Shown in pieces: positions 16,386-25,663 of a stretch of 34,614 nucleotides of DNA. The notes beneath the pieces were generated by a model, which was given only the letters and a program-made list of their open reading frames with translations, was not told the DNA's origin and made no database searches. The number at the start of each line of letters is the position of its first letter. Within the stretch, counting starts at the first letter, position 1. Made by a program: the position numbers and the translations under genes. Source of the DNA: Epulopiscium sp. Nele67-Bin004. GTDB lineage: Bacteria > Bacillota_A > Clostridia > Lachnospirales > Cellulosilyticaceae. Location of the stretch: positions 6,784 to 41,397 of the forward strand of contig LNZQ01000208.1 in the NCBI GenBank assembly GCA_002007315.1, in the 5' to 3' direction.

Positions 16386-16423
16386 ATAGCATGCTATACA
16401 AGATTAATATTTTAGTGTATAAT
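16386..16423 (+). promoter_or_regulatory. Promoter and palindrome upstream of the ABC exporter
   Basis: TATACA (16395-16400), a 17-bp spacer and TATAAT (16418-16423) form a plausible promoter. A perfect 12-bp palindrome ATAGCATGCTAT (16386-16397) overlaps the -35 box and may bind a dimeric repressor. No regulator gene adjoins. Confidence 0.55.
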
Positions 16424-16452
16424 AAATAAAAATAAAAATAGGGGGTTAAAAA

Positions 16453-18177
16453 ATGAAACGATATCTAAAGTATATCAAACCATATTGGATATACTTTGTG
16501 CTTGCACCCGTTTGTATGTTTATTGAAGTTTATTGCGACCTACAAATTCCATACTATGCGGCACAAATTATAAACCAAGGGATTGCAAATATGGATAGCA
16601 GTCAAATTATAACAACAGCACTAACAATGATATTTTATATTTGTTGTGCTATATCATCAGGGGTTGGAGCAGCGTATTTTGCAACTCGTGCATCTGTGAA
16701 CTTTGCTACAGATTTGCGTGAAGATGTATTCACAAAAATTCAAGAGTTTTCATTTGCAAATATAGACAAATTTAGTACAGGTTCACTAATAACAAGGCTT
16801 ACAAACGATATAACACAGCTTCAACAGCTTGTTGTTATGTGTTTAAGAATGTTAATAAGAGGGCCAGGTATGTTGGTCGGTGCAGTATTTATGGCGTTCA
16901 CTATAAACAAAGATTTATCTATGATTTTTTTAGTGTTAATTCCAATTTTATCGATAATTATATACTTTGTTGTACTTTTTTCTTATAAAAAATTTGTATT
17001 TTTACAAGATAGAATAGACGACTTAAACGGTCGTGTACGTGAAGTTTTAGTTAACATTCGTGTAATAAAAGCATTTACACGTGAAGATTACGAGGAAGAA
17101 AAATTTATTGAAGTAAACTCATCTCTAAAAAATACATCTCTATCAGCATACGGAATAACTTTACTTCAGACACCATTAATTACGCTTTCAATAAACATAG
17201 CTACAATAGCAATTTTGTACATCGGTAGTCTTGCACTTGATAGAGGAGATTTACAAATTGGGGACATTAGTGCATTTATTACGTATTTGACACAAGTTCT
17301 TGCATCTGTAAGTATGCTTGGAATGATTTTTTTACAAAGTTCAAAAAGTTTTGTTAGTTCAAAACGTATTACAGAAGTATTAACAGCTGTAATAGATGTT
17401 GCAGATGGTAACAATGCTGAAAAAACAGTTGAAACAGGTGATATTAGATTTGAAAATGTTTCTTTCAAATACACACAAAACAACGAAGAAGTTGTTCTTT
17501 CAAACATTTCAGTTGACATAAAAGCAGGCGAAACTGTTGGTATTATCGGTTCAACTGGTTGTGGAAAAACAAGTTTTGCACATCTTATTCCAAGGTTATA
17601 CAATGCCAACTCTGGTGATATATACGTTGGTGGTGTAAACGTTAAAGATTACTCATTGCACAACTTGAGAGATGGTGTTGCAGTTGTATTACAAAACAAT
17701 GTACTATTTTCTGGAACTATTAAAGAAAATTTGCAATGGGGTGATCCAAACGCTTCTGAAGATAAAATCCAGCAAGTTTCAGATTGGGCAGCAGCTCATG
17801 ATTTTGTTAGTGGATTTGATGACGGATATGACTCAAAAGTTGAACAAGGCGGGGTAAACTTCTCAGGTGGTCAAAAACAACGATTATGTATTGCTCGTGC
17901 ACTACTAAAAAGTCCTAAAATATTAATTTTGGACGACTCTACAAGTGCGGTTGATACAGCTACAGAACGTAAAATTAATCATCACTTATACAATGAACTT
18001 GGTGACACCACAAAAATTATTATTGCACAACGTATTACTTCTGTAATAGATGCAAATAAAATTATCGTTATGGACGACGGTAAAATTGAGGCAATTGGTA
18101 CACATAGCGAATTGTTGAAAAATAGTACGACGTACCAAGAAATCTATCATTCACAAATGGATAGGAGGGCAGAATAA
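16453..18177 (+). CDS. ABC exporter subunit A (TM domain + ATPase with degenerate site)
   Basis: A 574-residue half-transporter: six membrane helices (about 15-300), then an ATPase domain with Walker A GSTGCGKTS (366-374), signature FSGGQ (about 470) and Walker B ending LDD. The catalytic glutamate is replaced by Asp495, the hallmark of the inactive site in heterodimeric exporters such as BmrCD, LmrCD and TM287/288. The stop codon overlaps the ATG of the next gene (TAATG), so the two subunits are translated together. AGGGGG stands just before ATG 16453. It probably exports drugs, lipids or peptides; the substrate is unknown. Confidence 0.93.
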   Translation: MKRYLKYIKPYWIYFVLAPVCMFIEVYCDLQIPYYAAQIINQGIANMDSSQIITTALTMIFYICCAISSGVGAAYFATRASVNFATDLREDVFTKIQEFSFANIDKFSTGSLITRLTNDITQLQQLVVMCLRMLIRGPGMLVGAVFMAFTINKDLSMIFLVLIPILSIIIYFVVLFSYKKFVFLQDRIDDLNGRVREVLVNIRVIKAFTREDYEEEKFIEVNSSLKNTSLSAYGITLLQTPLITLSINIATIAILYIGSLALDRGDLQIGDISAFITYLTQVLASVSMLGMIFLQSSKSFVSSKRITEVLTAVIDVADGNNAEKTVETGDIRFENVSFKYTQNNEEVVLSNISVDIKAGETVGIIGSTGCGKTSFAHLIPRLYNANSGDIYVGGVNVKDYSLHNLRDGVAVVLQNNVLFSGTIKENLQWGDPNASEDKIQQVSDWAAAHDFVSGFDDGYDSKVEQGGVNFSGGQKQRLCIARALLKSPKILILDDSTSAVDTATERKINHHLYNELGDTTKIIIAQRITSVIDANKIIVMDDGKIEAIGTHSELLKNSTTYQEIYHSQMDRRAE

Positions 18178-20015
18178 TGTCAAACGGAATGTCAAACAAA
18201 GGTGCAACTGACCGAATGCCAGTAGGTGGGCCTGGTCCTGGAAGTCGCCCCCCAATGGGTGGTGCACCAAAACTACAACTAAAAAATTCCAAAGAAACTA
18301 TATCAAGACTTTGGGGATATTTGGGCAAAAAAAATGTGTTGCTCGTTATTGCTCTTGTGCTAGTTTTTGCAAACGCTATATTTAGCATCGCTGCATCATA
18401 TATGATTAGACCGATAACAAACGCACTTACTGAACGAGCTGGAATGGGAGTGCTTATAAATTATTTGGTACTTATGTTTATTTTGTATTTTGTAGCAGTA
18501 TTAAGTAGTTATTTTCAAACAAAACTTATGTTAATAGTTGCTCAAGATGCACTAGAAAAAATTAGGGAAGACTTGTTCCAAAAGATGCAAAAACTACCCC
18601 TAAAGTTTTTTGACACAAACAACAACGGAGATTTAATGAGCCGTTTTACAAACGACATAGACTCTATGAATCAAATGCTTTCAACAACATGTGCTCAACT
18701 TATAGCTGGTGTAACGACGCTTATCGCAACAGTTGGGATTATGTTGTACACAAACTGGTTTTTAACGCTTGTAATTTTAGTAACTGTACCATTATTTAAT
18801 TTAGTTTCTAAAAAGATATCACAACGCAGTATGAAGTATTTTAAAGCACAACAACAAGCACTAGGTGACTTAAATGGTTATATCGAAGAAAGTATTACAG
18901 GTCAAAAAGTTGTTAAAGTGTTTAACCACGAAGAAAAAATAGTTGAAGAATTTGTTCAGCTAAACAATGACTATCGTGAACAATCGTTTCAAGCTCAATT
19001 TATAAGTGGTACGATGGGGCCGATTATGGGGTCATTAACTCAACTTACTTACACTATCATTGCTTGTATTGGTGGTCTTTTATGTGTATTTAGAGGGTTT
19101 GACATTGGTGGATTTACAATTTTCTTAAATTACTCAAGAAGTTTTAGCGGTCCAATAAATGCAATATTTATGCAAATAAACGTAATATTTGCTGCACTTG
19201 CTGGTGCTGAACGTGTGTTTGAAGTTATTGATGCTGAAGCTGAAATCGAGGACGAACCAGATTGCGTCACAGTTGACCATCTAGTTGGAAAAGTTGCATT
19301 AGAAAACGTTCAATTTGGGTACAAACCTGGCGTACCAATTTTGAAAAATATTTCACTTGTGGCACAGCCATCACAAAAAATTGCATTCGTTGGTTCAACA
19401 GGAGCTGGAAAAACGACTGTTACAAACTTGTTAAATAGATTTTACGATATTGAGGGTGGTCAAATACTTATTGATGATATCCCATTAAACAAGTTTAAAA
19501 AATCATTCCTTAGAGAAAATATCGCAATGGTTCTTCAAGATACGCATTTGTTTACTGGTTCAATTATGGACAACATTAGATATGGGCGACTTGATGCAAC
19601 TGATGAAGAAGTTATTATTGCGGCAAAAACAGCAAATGCACACGACTTTATTAAAAAACTTGAAGATGGTTATAATACCGTTCTTGATAATGACGGTGGA
19701 AACTTGAGCCAAGGGCAACGCCAACTTTTAAATATCGCTCGTGCTGTTATTTCAAAAGCACCTATTTTGGTGTTAGACGAGGCGACAAGTTCAGTTGATA
19801 CTCGTACGGAACGCCACATCGAGCAAGCGTTAGACCGACTTATGAAAACTCGTACAACGTTTATTATTGCTCACAGACTTTCAACAGTTAGAAACTCTGA
19901 TACGATAATCGTTCTTGAAAAAGGTAATATTATCGAAAAAGGTAGCCACGATGAACTGTTAGAATTCGGAGGCAAATACCACAGTTTGTACACTGGTGCA
20001 TCAAAATTGGAATAA
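18177..20015 (+). CDS. ABC exporter subunit B (TM domain + active ATPase)
   Basis: A 612-residue half-transporter with a Gly/Pro/Met-rich cytoplasmic extension (about residues 1-35) before six membrane helices. The ATPase domain has Walker A GSTGAGKTT (from residue 406), signature LSQGQ and a complete Walker B with catalytic Glu535 (VLDEATSSVD). It therefore supplies the active Walker B site, while the partner has the degenerate one. It overlaps the first subunit by one base. A GC-rich hairpin follows the stop codon at 20021-20040. Confidence 0.93.
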   Translation: MSNGMSNKGATDRMPVGGPGPGSRPPMGGAPKLQLKNSKETISRLWGYLGKKNVLLVIALVLVFANAIFSIAASYMIRPITNALTERAGMGVLINYLVLMFILYFVAVLSSYFQTKLMLIVAQDALEKIREDLFQKMQKLPLKFFDTNNNGDLMSRFTNDIDSMNQMLSTTCAQLIAGVTTLIATVGIMLYTNWFLTLVILVTVPLFNLVSKKISQRSMKYFKAQQQALGDLNGYIEESITGQKVVKVFNHEEKIVEEFVQLNNDYREQSFQAQFISGTMGPIMGSLTQLTYTIIACIGGLLCVFRGFDIGGFTIFLNYSRSFSGPINAIFMQINVIFAALAGAERVFEVIDAEAEIEDEPDCVTVDHLVGKVALENVQFGYKPGVPILKNISLVAQPSQKIAFVGSTGAGKTTVTNLLNRFYDIEGGQILIDDIPLNKFKKSFLRENIAMVLQDTHLFTGSIMDNIRYGRLDATDEEVIIAAKTANAHDFIKKLEDGYNTVLDNDGGNLSQGQRQLLNIARAVISKAPILVLDEATSSVDTRTERHIEQALDRLMKTRTTFIIAHRLSTVRNSDTIIVLEKGNIIEKGSHDELLEFGGKYHSLYTGASKLE

Positions 20016-20020
20016 AATAT

Positions 20021-20040
20021 AGGGGACGCTTGTCCCCTAA
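20021..20040. terminator. Hairpin between convergent genes
   Basis: A perfect 8-bp stem (TAGGGGAC with GTCCCCTA, loop GCTT) follows the exporter operon and overlaps the stop of the convergent small gene. Only weak T runs follow, so termination strength is uncertain. Confidence 0.5.
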
Positions 20041-20393
20041 TAAACTAAACAAACTATTAATGCTACTGCAAGTATCGCAAGGCACACCCACAAAAACATT
20101 TCTATTCTGTCATAAACTTTATCTTTCTCCGATTTAGTTTTCACAGCAACGACGCCTTTATCAGTCACCCTCGTGTCAAGCACTGTAGCAACTGACGCAT
20201 TGTTATAACTGCCGCCTGTGCTATACGGATTGTATTCACTATAACCTTTAAGTTTCATATGATTTGTAATAAGCTCATCTGCATATGCCGCCAAATTTTT
20301 GGGCGTATTTTCAACGTATTTATCTTTAACTCTAAAAGTAACATCTTCGTACCAATCGCCACTTGTTCCTTTTAAATATATGTCTTGTGCCAT
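20037..20393 (-). CDS. Small tail-anchored hypothetical protein (118 aa)
   Basis: No signal peptide. Residues 1-90 are soluble and charged, and a single hydrophobic segment (about 97-117, FLWVCLAILAVALIVCLVY) ends the protein, so it is probably anchored by its C-terminus with the bulk in the cytoplasm. A Gly/Ser/Tyr/Asn-rich stretch lies near residues 54-65 (YNPYSTGGSYNN). GGAGG lies upstream of ATG 20393. It is on the same strand as spoIIE, about 60 bp downstream of that gene's stop, and might be co-transcribed with it. No family recognised. Confidence 0.65.
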   Translation of the reverse strand: MAQDIYLKGTSGDWYEDVTFRVKDKYVENTPKNLAAYADELITNHMKLKGYSEYNPYSTGGSYNNASVATVLDTRVTDKGVVAVKTKSEKDKVYDRIEMFLWVCLAILAVALIVCLVY

Positions 20394-20453
20394 AGTTCAC
20401 CTCCAAACATTTTAGTATTTGGAGTATTGCCACACACTAACAATAATATACAA

Positions 20454-22805
20454 TTAATCTAATTTTTCCCAAATTCGTCCAACAACAACCGTCATATCGT
20501 CGCTATACTCACCCGCAAGAAGTTTTCGGCTACGCTCAAGCAAATAATTTGCAAGTTGCACAGGGTCGCCGCATTTTTCTTCAATAATAAATTGTTTAAA
20601 CGCTTCCTCACGCCCAAGTGCGTCATCTGTAGTTGACAACAAGCCGTCAGTTACCATAACAATTGTGTCGCCATATTCCAGTTGCACAACGTGAGTTTCG
20701 ATATCAACATCTTTAATTATCCCAACTGGCAAACTGTGCGAACGTATCGTTATAACCTCATCGCCACGAAGCACAAATGTTGTTGCTGCTCCAGCTTTAA
20801 GCAGTTTTGCAACCCCCGTACTTGTGTCAATTATCGTAACATCAATAGTGGAAAACACCTCGTTGTCCATTCTAAGAACAAGCGAAGAATTAATAATTTT
20901 TAGTGCAACTTCCTCAGTAAGTCCTGCTTCCATAAATTCTTCAAGCATCTCAATCGTAACTTTACTCTCTTTTCTAGCAACTTCGCCACTGCCCATTCCA
21001 TCGGCAACAGCCATCAAATATTTGCCGTTTTCAAGTTGCATAAAACTATGCACATCGCCACACACGTTGCCTTTTGCACATATCGCAGCCCCCGCCATAA
21101 CGCCAAATCGCTGTTTTGGAATGATGCTATAATAACAAACTTTTTCGCCACAAATATGATTTTGAACTTCAAGTCTTATACCCAACACTTTTTCAAGCGT
21201 TCTAATAACATCTGTGTCTGGGCGTTCTTGACACGCTTTTGTGCGAAGTTCTAAAACTTTCAGATTTTCTTCTTTTTCAAGCAAAATTATATCAACAACG
21301 ATAATACCAACTGAATTTAACGTTTCCGCAATAAGCCTCTCAAGCTCTTTGTTAAACACAACTTCTTGTGCGATTTCTTGCGTTATAGTGTTGATACTTT
21401 CTGCAACTGCTTCCATTTGTTGTCCCATAAGCATTTTTGTTTCAATAACTCGATTTTCGTAATACACATCTTGCCTAACCAAATCAAGTCTAAAATTTAA
21501 TAGTGCAGCAAAACTTTCGACCATTTTACATCTAATTTTGAACGGCTCAGGTATGTCACCCCTAACAATTTTGCCATTTCTTTGCCCAGCCTCAATCATT
21601 TCAACGCTCATTTTATACATTTGTTCTGCGTCATACTCCCAACAATGTTTTCTTAAACCGCAGTCTTCGCACATTTTATTAATTGTATCTTCAAGTACAA
21701 TGTCAATTTTTTGTCTATCAAGAGTTGCTGTTCTATACTGCTCGTCTTGAAACGATTTTCCAAGCTTAAAAAAAGCTTTTCTAAAATGGTCAAGTCGTGA
21801 GGCAACAATTTCTTGAATGTGCATCATATGTACTTTTTCATCATCTTCAACACGTTTATCTTTAAACCAGTTTGCAAGCCCAAAATATCTATTTGGTATC
21901 ATAATACTTATTAAGGAAGAAACTAAAAACGCCCCAATAAGCGGCATATCAATAACGCCTGCATTAAAAATAATAAATCCTATTATTTGACCAAGACCCA
22001 TACCGAATATAACTCCAATTTTGCCCATCGGTACAAGAACTCCGCCAAACATACTCGCCATACTATATATAAACGAGAAGTTCATTGGTATGTAATTTAT
22101 AAGTGTAAGCACAGCCCCTATAACGACACTAATCGTTACGCCGATGTTCACACCGCCTAAGTATATCATCGCCGTCAAAAACACGTATACAGCAATGTCC
22201 CTAAAATATATTTCAGTAAAAACTGGTACTTCCATATAAAAATCTATAGTCCCAGCCAAAATTCCTACAAACATCAAAATCATACTAATAGCTTCTTTTT
22301 GAGTCAACATATATTGCCTATGCTCAAGAAGTGCACCAACTCCAAAGTCAAGCACATACATAAGTAGACAAGCTACCATACATTCAACGATATTTTCTAT
22401 AACGCCAACGACGCTAAACCCTGTTAAAACTAAATTAACTGCTTTGACAACAAAAAGTGATACTGATATAATAACCATTTGATTGACAAGATTAAACTTA
22501 ATTTTTGCACGTTCCATCATACTTCTAAAAACAACAATAAATCCCACGATAATTAAGTAGTTCATTGCAAAACTATTAAATATCGCAACGGACACATAAC
22601 CCAAAATGGCGAACAAACCGCACCACCTACGGGCTTTTGGCTGCCTATGCAACGTGCCAAGATACGCCACGCCCAAAGTATAATATTCGCTTTCGATACA
22701 CACTCTGGCAAACATAAACGCACATACACACAAAATAATTTGTGCCCATTCAACTCTAATCGCATTTTTCTCTAATCGTTTTTCTCTAATTACCATTTTT
22801 TCCAT
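20454..22805 (-). CDS. spoIIE: Stage II sporulation protein E, membrane PP2C phosphatase
   Basis: 783 residues, close to the usual SpoIIE length. The N-terminal third has about ten membrane helices (residues 15-310), then a central regulatory region with Cys residues (CGLRKHCWE). A C-terminal PP2C-type phosphatase carries DGMGSG near residue 600, TDGLLS near 718 and SDDMTVVVGRIW close to the end, which supply the metal-binding aspartates. In sporulating Firmicutes it localises to the polar septum and dephosphorylates SpoIIAA to switch on sigma F in the forespore. In Epulopiscium-type giants the same machinery is used for making internal daughter cells. RBS AGGAGGT precedes ATG 22805. All recognisable catalytic motifs are intact. 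Confidence 0.96.
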   Translation of the reverse strand: MEKMVIREKRLEKNAIRVEWAQIILCVCAFMFARVCIESEYYTLGVAYLGTLHRQPKARRWCGLFAILGYVSVAIFNSFAMNYLIIVGFIVVFRSMMERAKIKFNLVNQMVIISVSLFVVKAVNLVLTGFSVVGVIENIVECMVACLLMYVLDFGVGALLEHRQYMLTQKEAISMILMFVGILAGTIDFYMEVPVFTEIYFRDIAVYVFLTAMIYLGGVNIGVTISVVIGAVLTLINYIPMNFSFIYSMASMFGGVLVPMGKIGVIFGMGLGQIIGFIIFNAGVIDMPLIGAFLVSSLISIMIPNRYFGLANWFKDKRVEDDEKVHMMHIQEIVASRLDHFRKAFFKLGKSFQDEQYRTATLDRQKIDIVLEDTINKMCEDCGLRKHCWEYDAEQMYKMSVEMIEAGQRNGKIVRGDIPEPFKIRCKMVESFAALLNFRLDLVRQDVYYENRVIETKMLMGQQMEAVAESINTITQEIAQEVVFNKELERLIAETLNSVGIIVVDIILLEKEENLKVLELRTKACQERPDTDVIRTLEKVLGIRLEVQNHICGEKVCYYSIIPKQRFGVMAGAAICAKGNVCGDVHSFMQLENGKYLMAVADGMGSGEVARKESKVTIEMLEEFMEAGLTEEVALKIINSSLVLRMDNEVFSTIDVTIIDTSTGVAKLLKAGAATTFVLRGDEVITIRSHSLPVGIIKDVDIETHVVQLEYGDTIVMVTDGLLSTTDDALGREEAFKQFIIEEKCGDPVQLANYLLERSRKLLAGEYSDDMTVVVGRIWEKLD

Positions 22806-22913
22806 ATTTTACCTCCTAGCGTATACGGATAGTATACAGCAAAATACATAAAATTTTTGTAAATAAAAGGAATAAAAATCTAAAAACTTTCAGACACTAT
22901 TAGATAGAATTTG

Positions 22914-22942
22914 TTGTCATTTTTCAACTAAAGTAGTATAAT
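22914..22942 (+). promoter_or_regulatory. Promoter of the parvulin gene
   Basis: TTGTCA (22914-22919), a 17-bp spacer and TATAAT (22937-22942). AAAGGAG follows and then ATG 22967. It is divergent from spoIIE; a GTATAC-GGATA-GTATAC repeat (22821-22837) lies on the spoIIE side. Confidence 0.75.
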
Positions 22943-22966
22943 AAAAAATAAAAGGAGTAAATTAAA

Positions 22967-23710
22967 ATGGAAAAACATGTATTAGCGAAAGTTAATGGTA
23001 GAGAAATTACCGACAGAGAACTATCAGCACTAACTAGAAACCTTGGGCAAAACGCAAATCAATTTAGAGATGAGGAAGGCAGACAAAAACTTATCGATGA
23101 ATTAATACATCAAGAATTATTGTATTCTGACGCCCTAGAATCTGGACTTGACAAAGCTCCTGATTATATCGCAGCGGTTGAAGATATGAAAGTATCACTA
23201 TTAAAACAATACGCACTTAGCAAACTTCTTGAGCAAGATGGGGCTGTGTCAATGGAAGAAGCCGAAGCATACTACAACGCCAACAAACATATGTTTGCTA
23301 GACCTAGCCGTGCTGTTGCGTCGCACATTCTCGTGCCAACAAAAGAAGAAGCAGATGAAATTCTTGCGGAAATTAAAGGTGGGAAAAACTTTGCTGAAGC
23401 AGCTGCACAGTATTCGCACTGTAACTCAAAACTTCGTGGGGGTGACCTTGGAGAGTTTTCAAGAGGTATGATGGTTCCTGAGTTTGAAGAAGCGGCGTTT
23501 GCTATGAAAGATGGCGAAATTAGCGAGCCTATCAAAACTCAATTTGGTTACCACATAATCCAACTTGACACTATCAAAGAGCCAGGGACGCCTGCATTTG
23601 AGGAGATTAGCACGGACGTTGGTCGCACATATCAAGATGTTAAACGCCAACAAGCTTACGAAAACAAAATGAAATCGTTAAAAGAAAAATACAAAATCGA
23701 AATTATGTAA
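22967..23710 (+). CDS. Parvulin-type peptidyl-prolyl isomerase (cytoplasmic PrsA/SurA-like)
   Basis: 247 residues. Residues 1-100 form a SurA/PrsA-like helical chaperone segment (VLAKVNGREITDREL and following). Residues 113-208 form a rotamase (PpiC) domain with the typical VASHILVPTKEEADEIL, GGDLGEFSRGMMVPEFEEAAFAM and TQFGYHIIQL patterns. There is no signal peptide or lipobox, unlike exported PrsA, so it should act in the cytoplasm. It has its own promoter and stands alone, divergent from spoIIE. It assists folding by turning proline bonds. Confidence 0.92.
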   Translation: MEKHVLAKVNGREITDRELSALTRNLGQNANQFRDEEGRQKLIDELIHQELLYSDALESGLDKAPDYIAAVEDMKVSLLKQYALSKLLEQDGAVSMEEAEAYYNANKHMFARPSRAVASHILVPTKEEADEILAEIKGGKNFAEAAAQYSHCNSKLRGGDLGEFSRGMMVPEFEEAAFAMKDGEISEPIKTQFGYHIIQLDTIKEPGTPAFEEISTDVGRTYQDVKRQQAYENKMKSLKEKYKIEIM

Positions 23711-23720
23711 TAGGCGATAT

Positions 23721-23749
23721 TGTAGGGGTCGGTATACAATGCCCCTACA
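23721..23749. terminator. Hairpin after the parvulin gene (GTAGGGG/CCCCTAC)
   Basis: TGTAGGGGT (23721-23729) pairs with GCCCCTACA (23741-23749) around a TATA-rich loop. It lies between convergent genes. The CCCCTAC end is shared with the intergenic repeats at 541 and 4873, so it may be a shortened member of that family used as a terminator. Confidence 0.5.
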
Positions 23750-23770
23750 GTATCTATGTCCCTCAATCGT

Positions 23771-23947
23771 TCATTGTTCTCTCTCTTTAGGAAGTTGCAC
23801 AACGTTTGGCTGCACTTTGTTTAACGCTGTTTGTTTTATCTTATTAGTATCAATTCCGTCAAGCAAATTTGGGTCATCAGTGTCAATGTCTAGTAAATCC
23901 TCAATATCATCAACATCAATATCATCAAATATATCTGTTAGTTTCAT
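23771..23947 (-). pseudogene. Truncated anti-sigma-like protein (58 aa, cytoplasmic domain only)
   Basis: The peptide starts at ATG 23947, overlapping the sigma factor stop as ATGA. It is nearly identical to the first 56 residues of the full anti-sigma-like protein (MKLTDIFDDIDVDDI and LLDGIDTNKIKQ), then ends with EREQ and a stop just before the membrane segment would begin. It is thus either a decayed copy or a soluble version of the sigma-binding domain. The overlap with the sigma gene is kept, so it is probably still translated. Confidence 0.7.
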
Positions 23948-24480
23948 AGCCTGCACCCCTCCAATACTTGTTGTAATTTTTTCTTGCCACGAGATATTTT
24001 CGTATGCACCGTATTTTCTGGTAGTCCAAGATACGTCGCGATGTCTGCTATTTTTTCCATAAAAAAGTATCGGCGTAAAAATATTTCTTTGTCTGGCTGT
24101 GGCAATGTGTCGATAGCCGAAATTATTTGCGAGTTAACTTCTTTAGTCATAAGCTCCGTTTCTGGTGTGTTCGTATCTATAATAACGTCGTCCGTGTCGT
24201 CAATAAGTTCTATTGATGTTTGGCGTAGCTTGTTTAGCACTGCATTTCTAGTTATTTTTGCGATGTATGCTTTAAGCTTATCGGGGATAATACTTCCCCG
24301 AACTTGCCACATTTTAACGAACACATCAGACGTAAGCTCCTCAACGTCTTCATTTGATAGTTGCGTGCCTGCAATTTTTCGTATAACTGCAATAACGTAT
24401 TTTGTATATTCATCGATAAGTTTTTCATAGCAATTGATGTCGCCTTTTATCAGCCCCTCGGCAATTTGAATGTCTGTCAT
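23944..24480 (-). CDS. ECF-type RNA polymerase sigma factor
   Basis: 178 residues with region 2 at about 10-80 (CYEKLIDEYTKYVIAVIRKI, DVFVKMWQVRG) and region 4 at about 115-175 (LPQPDKEIFLRRYFFMEKIADIATYLGLPENTVHTKISRGKKKL, a helix-turn-helix for the -35 box). An acidic linker lies between them. GGAGGAGAGG precedes ATG 24480. The upstream anti-sigma-like gene ends 19 bp before it, and a truncated anti-sigma copy is coupled downstream. It should direct transcription in response to an envelope or external signal sensed by the anti-sigma partner. Confidence 0.92.
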   Translation of the reverse strand: MTDIQIAEGLIKGDINCYEKLIDEYTKYVIAVIRKIAGTQLSNEDVEELTSDVFVKMWQVRGSIIPDKLKAYIAKITRNAVLNKLRQTSIELIDDTDDVIIDTNTPETELMTKEVNSQIISAIDTLPQPDKEIFLRRYFFMEKIADIATYLGLPENTVHTKISRGKKKLQQVLEGCRL

Positions 24481-24499
24481 ACCCCTCTCCTCCTGCTAT

Positions 24500-25663
24500 T
24501 TATTTCAATACGATTTCGTGCCCCTCAATAATTACTGAATACAACTCCTCCATCGGTATAAATTGTACGTCTGTTGTCCCAAAGTTCATTTGTAGTTCTG
24601 AGTCTTCAACCACATATTTATACGAACCTAAAAGTTCTCTATGGCTAACAGCGCTATACGTTCCCTCAAGTATTGTGCCATCTACCAATTTTAACGATAC
24701 GTCATGCCATTGATTTCCAACAGCGATATCATCAAGCGTCAAAGAAACGTTTATGCCCATTTTTGATACACTTACACGGTCAACTGTACTTGTATCTAGT
24801 TTTAAGTTTGGAAATGCCTCAACTATTTCCATATCCGTTGATAAGTGCAACGTCCCAGTCCAGCTTTGTTCAACAATAGTTTCACGTAAGTAGCGATTTG
24901 TTGCCAAATACTCAAAATCTTCAGTAACAGCTTCCAATTCATACATATCGCTTATTATCGTTGGTGGCTCAAGCTCAGATAACATATATGGCGACTGTTC
25001 TTCAAGTAAATACGTGGCAACAAGATTTTCAATAGTGATGTTGACTTCTTCGTCTATAACTTCTGTGCTATAAAAGTTGCACACTAGCATAAGTTGTGAA
25101 AAATCTTCTGATAACTCAGCGCTATATCCATACATGTTTATACTGTCAGACTCAATGTCAAAAATATCAAAGTTTATGCTACTAATATATTTGCCGTTGT
25201 GTACAAGTCTGTCTGCGTCATAATCCATTTCAAAAAATGGTGTGCCGTCCTCTTTTTCAAACACAAGCAAAAACATTCCTGTTTGGTCTGTAACTATCGT
25301 TTCTGCTCCAACTAACACAATGTCGCCTTCTTTTTCCGACACAAAATCTATCGTTTGTATGTCCTCATACACATAACCTGTGTCCCCCTCAAATGTGCTC
25401 ATAAAATGTGGTAAGTTGTTTGCTAAAACTGCCGTGCTAGTTAATGCTAATGCTGCTACTAATAATAAATTTCTAATTTTCATTTTTCCTCGTCCTCTCT
25501 GTTTTGGAAGCTGCACAACGTTTGACTGTGCTTTGTTTAATGCCACTTGTTTTATTTTATTTGTGTCAATTCCATCAAGCAAATCTGGGTCATCAGTATC
25601 TATGTCAAGTAAATCTCCGATGTCATCAACATCAATATCATCAAATATATCTGTTAGTTTCAT
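24500..25663 (-). CDS. Membrane-anchored anti-sigma-like protein
   Basis: 387 residues. An acidic cytoplasmic segment (1-60, MKLTDIFDDIDVDDI) leads to a single membrane helix (about 63-82, IRNLLLVAALALTSTAVLA) and a large extracellular beta-rich region of about 300 residues. This layout fits anti-sigma factors of the RsgI/DUF4179 type, in which the inner part holds the ECF sigma and the outer part senses a signal. I do not recognise a specific ligand domain. Its ATG overlaps the stop of the truncated sigma gene (ATGA), so translation is coupled. The complete sigma gene follows after 19 bp. Confidence 0.75.
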   Translation of the reverse strand: MKLTDIFDDIDVDDIGDLLDIDTDDPDLLDGIDTNKIKQVALNKAQSNVVQLPKQRGRGKMKIRNLLLVAALALTSTAVLANNLPHFMSTFEGDTGYVYEDIQTIDFVSEKEGDIVLVGAETIVTDQTGMFLLVFEKEDGTPFFEMDYDADRLVHNGKYISSINFDIFDIESDSINMYGYSAELSEDFSQLMLVCNFYSTEVIDEEVNITIENLVATYLLEEQSPYMLSELEPPTIISDMYELEAVTEDFEYLATNRYLRETIVEQSWTGTLHLSTDMEIVEAFPNLKLDTSTVDRVSVSKMGINVSLTLDDIAVGNQWHDVSLKLVDGTILEGTYSAVSHRELLGSYKYVVEDSELQMNFGTTDVQFIPMEELYSVIIEGHEIVLK

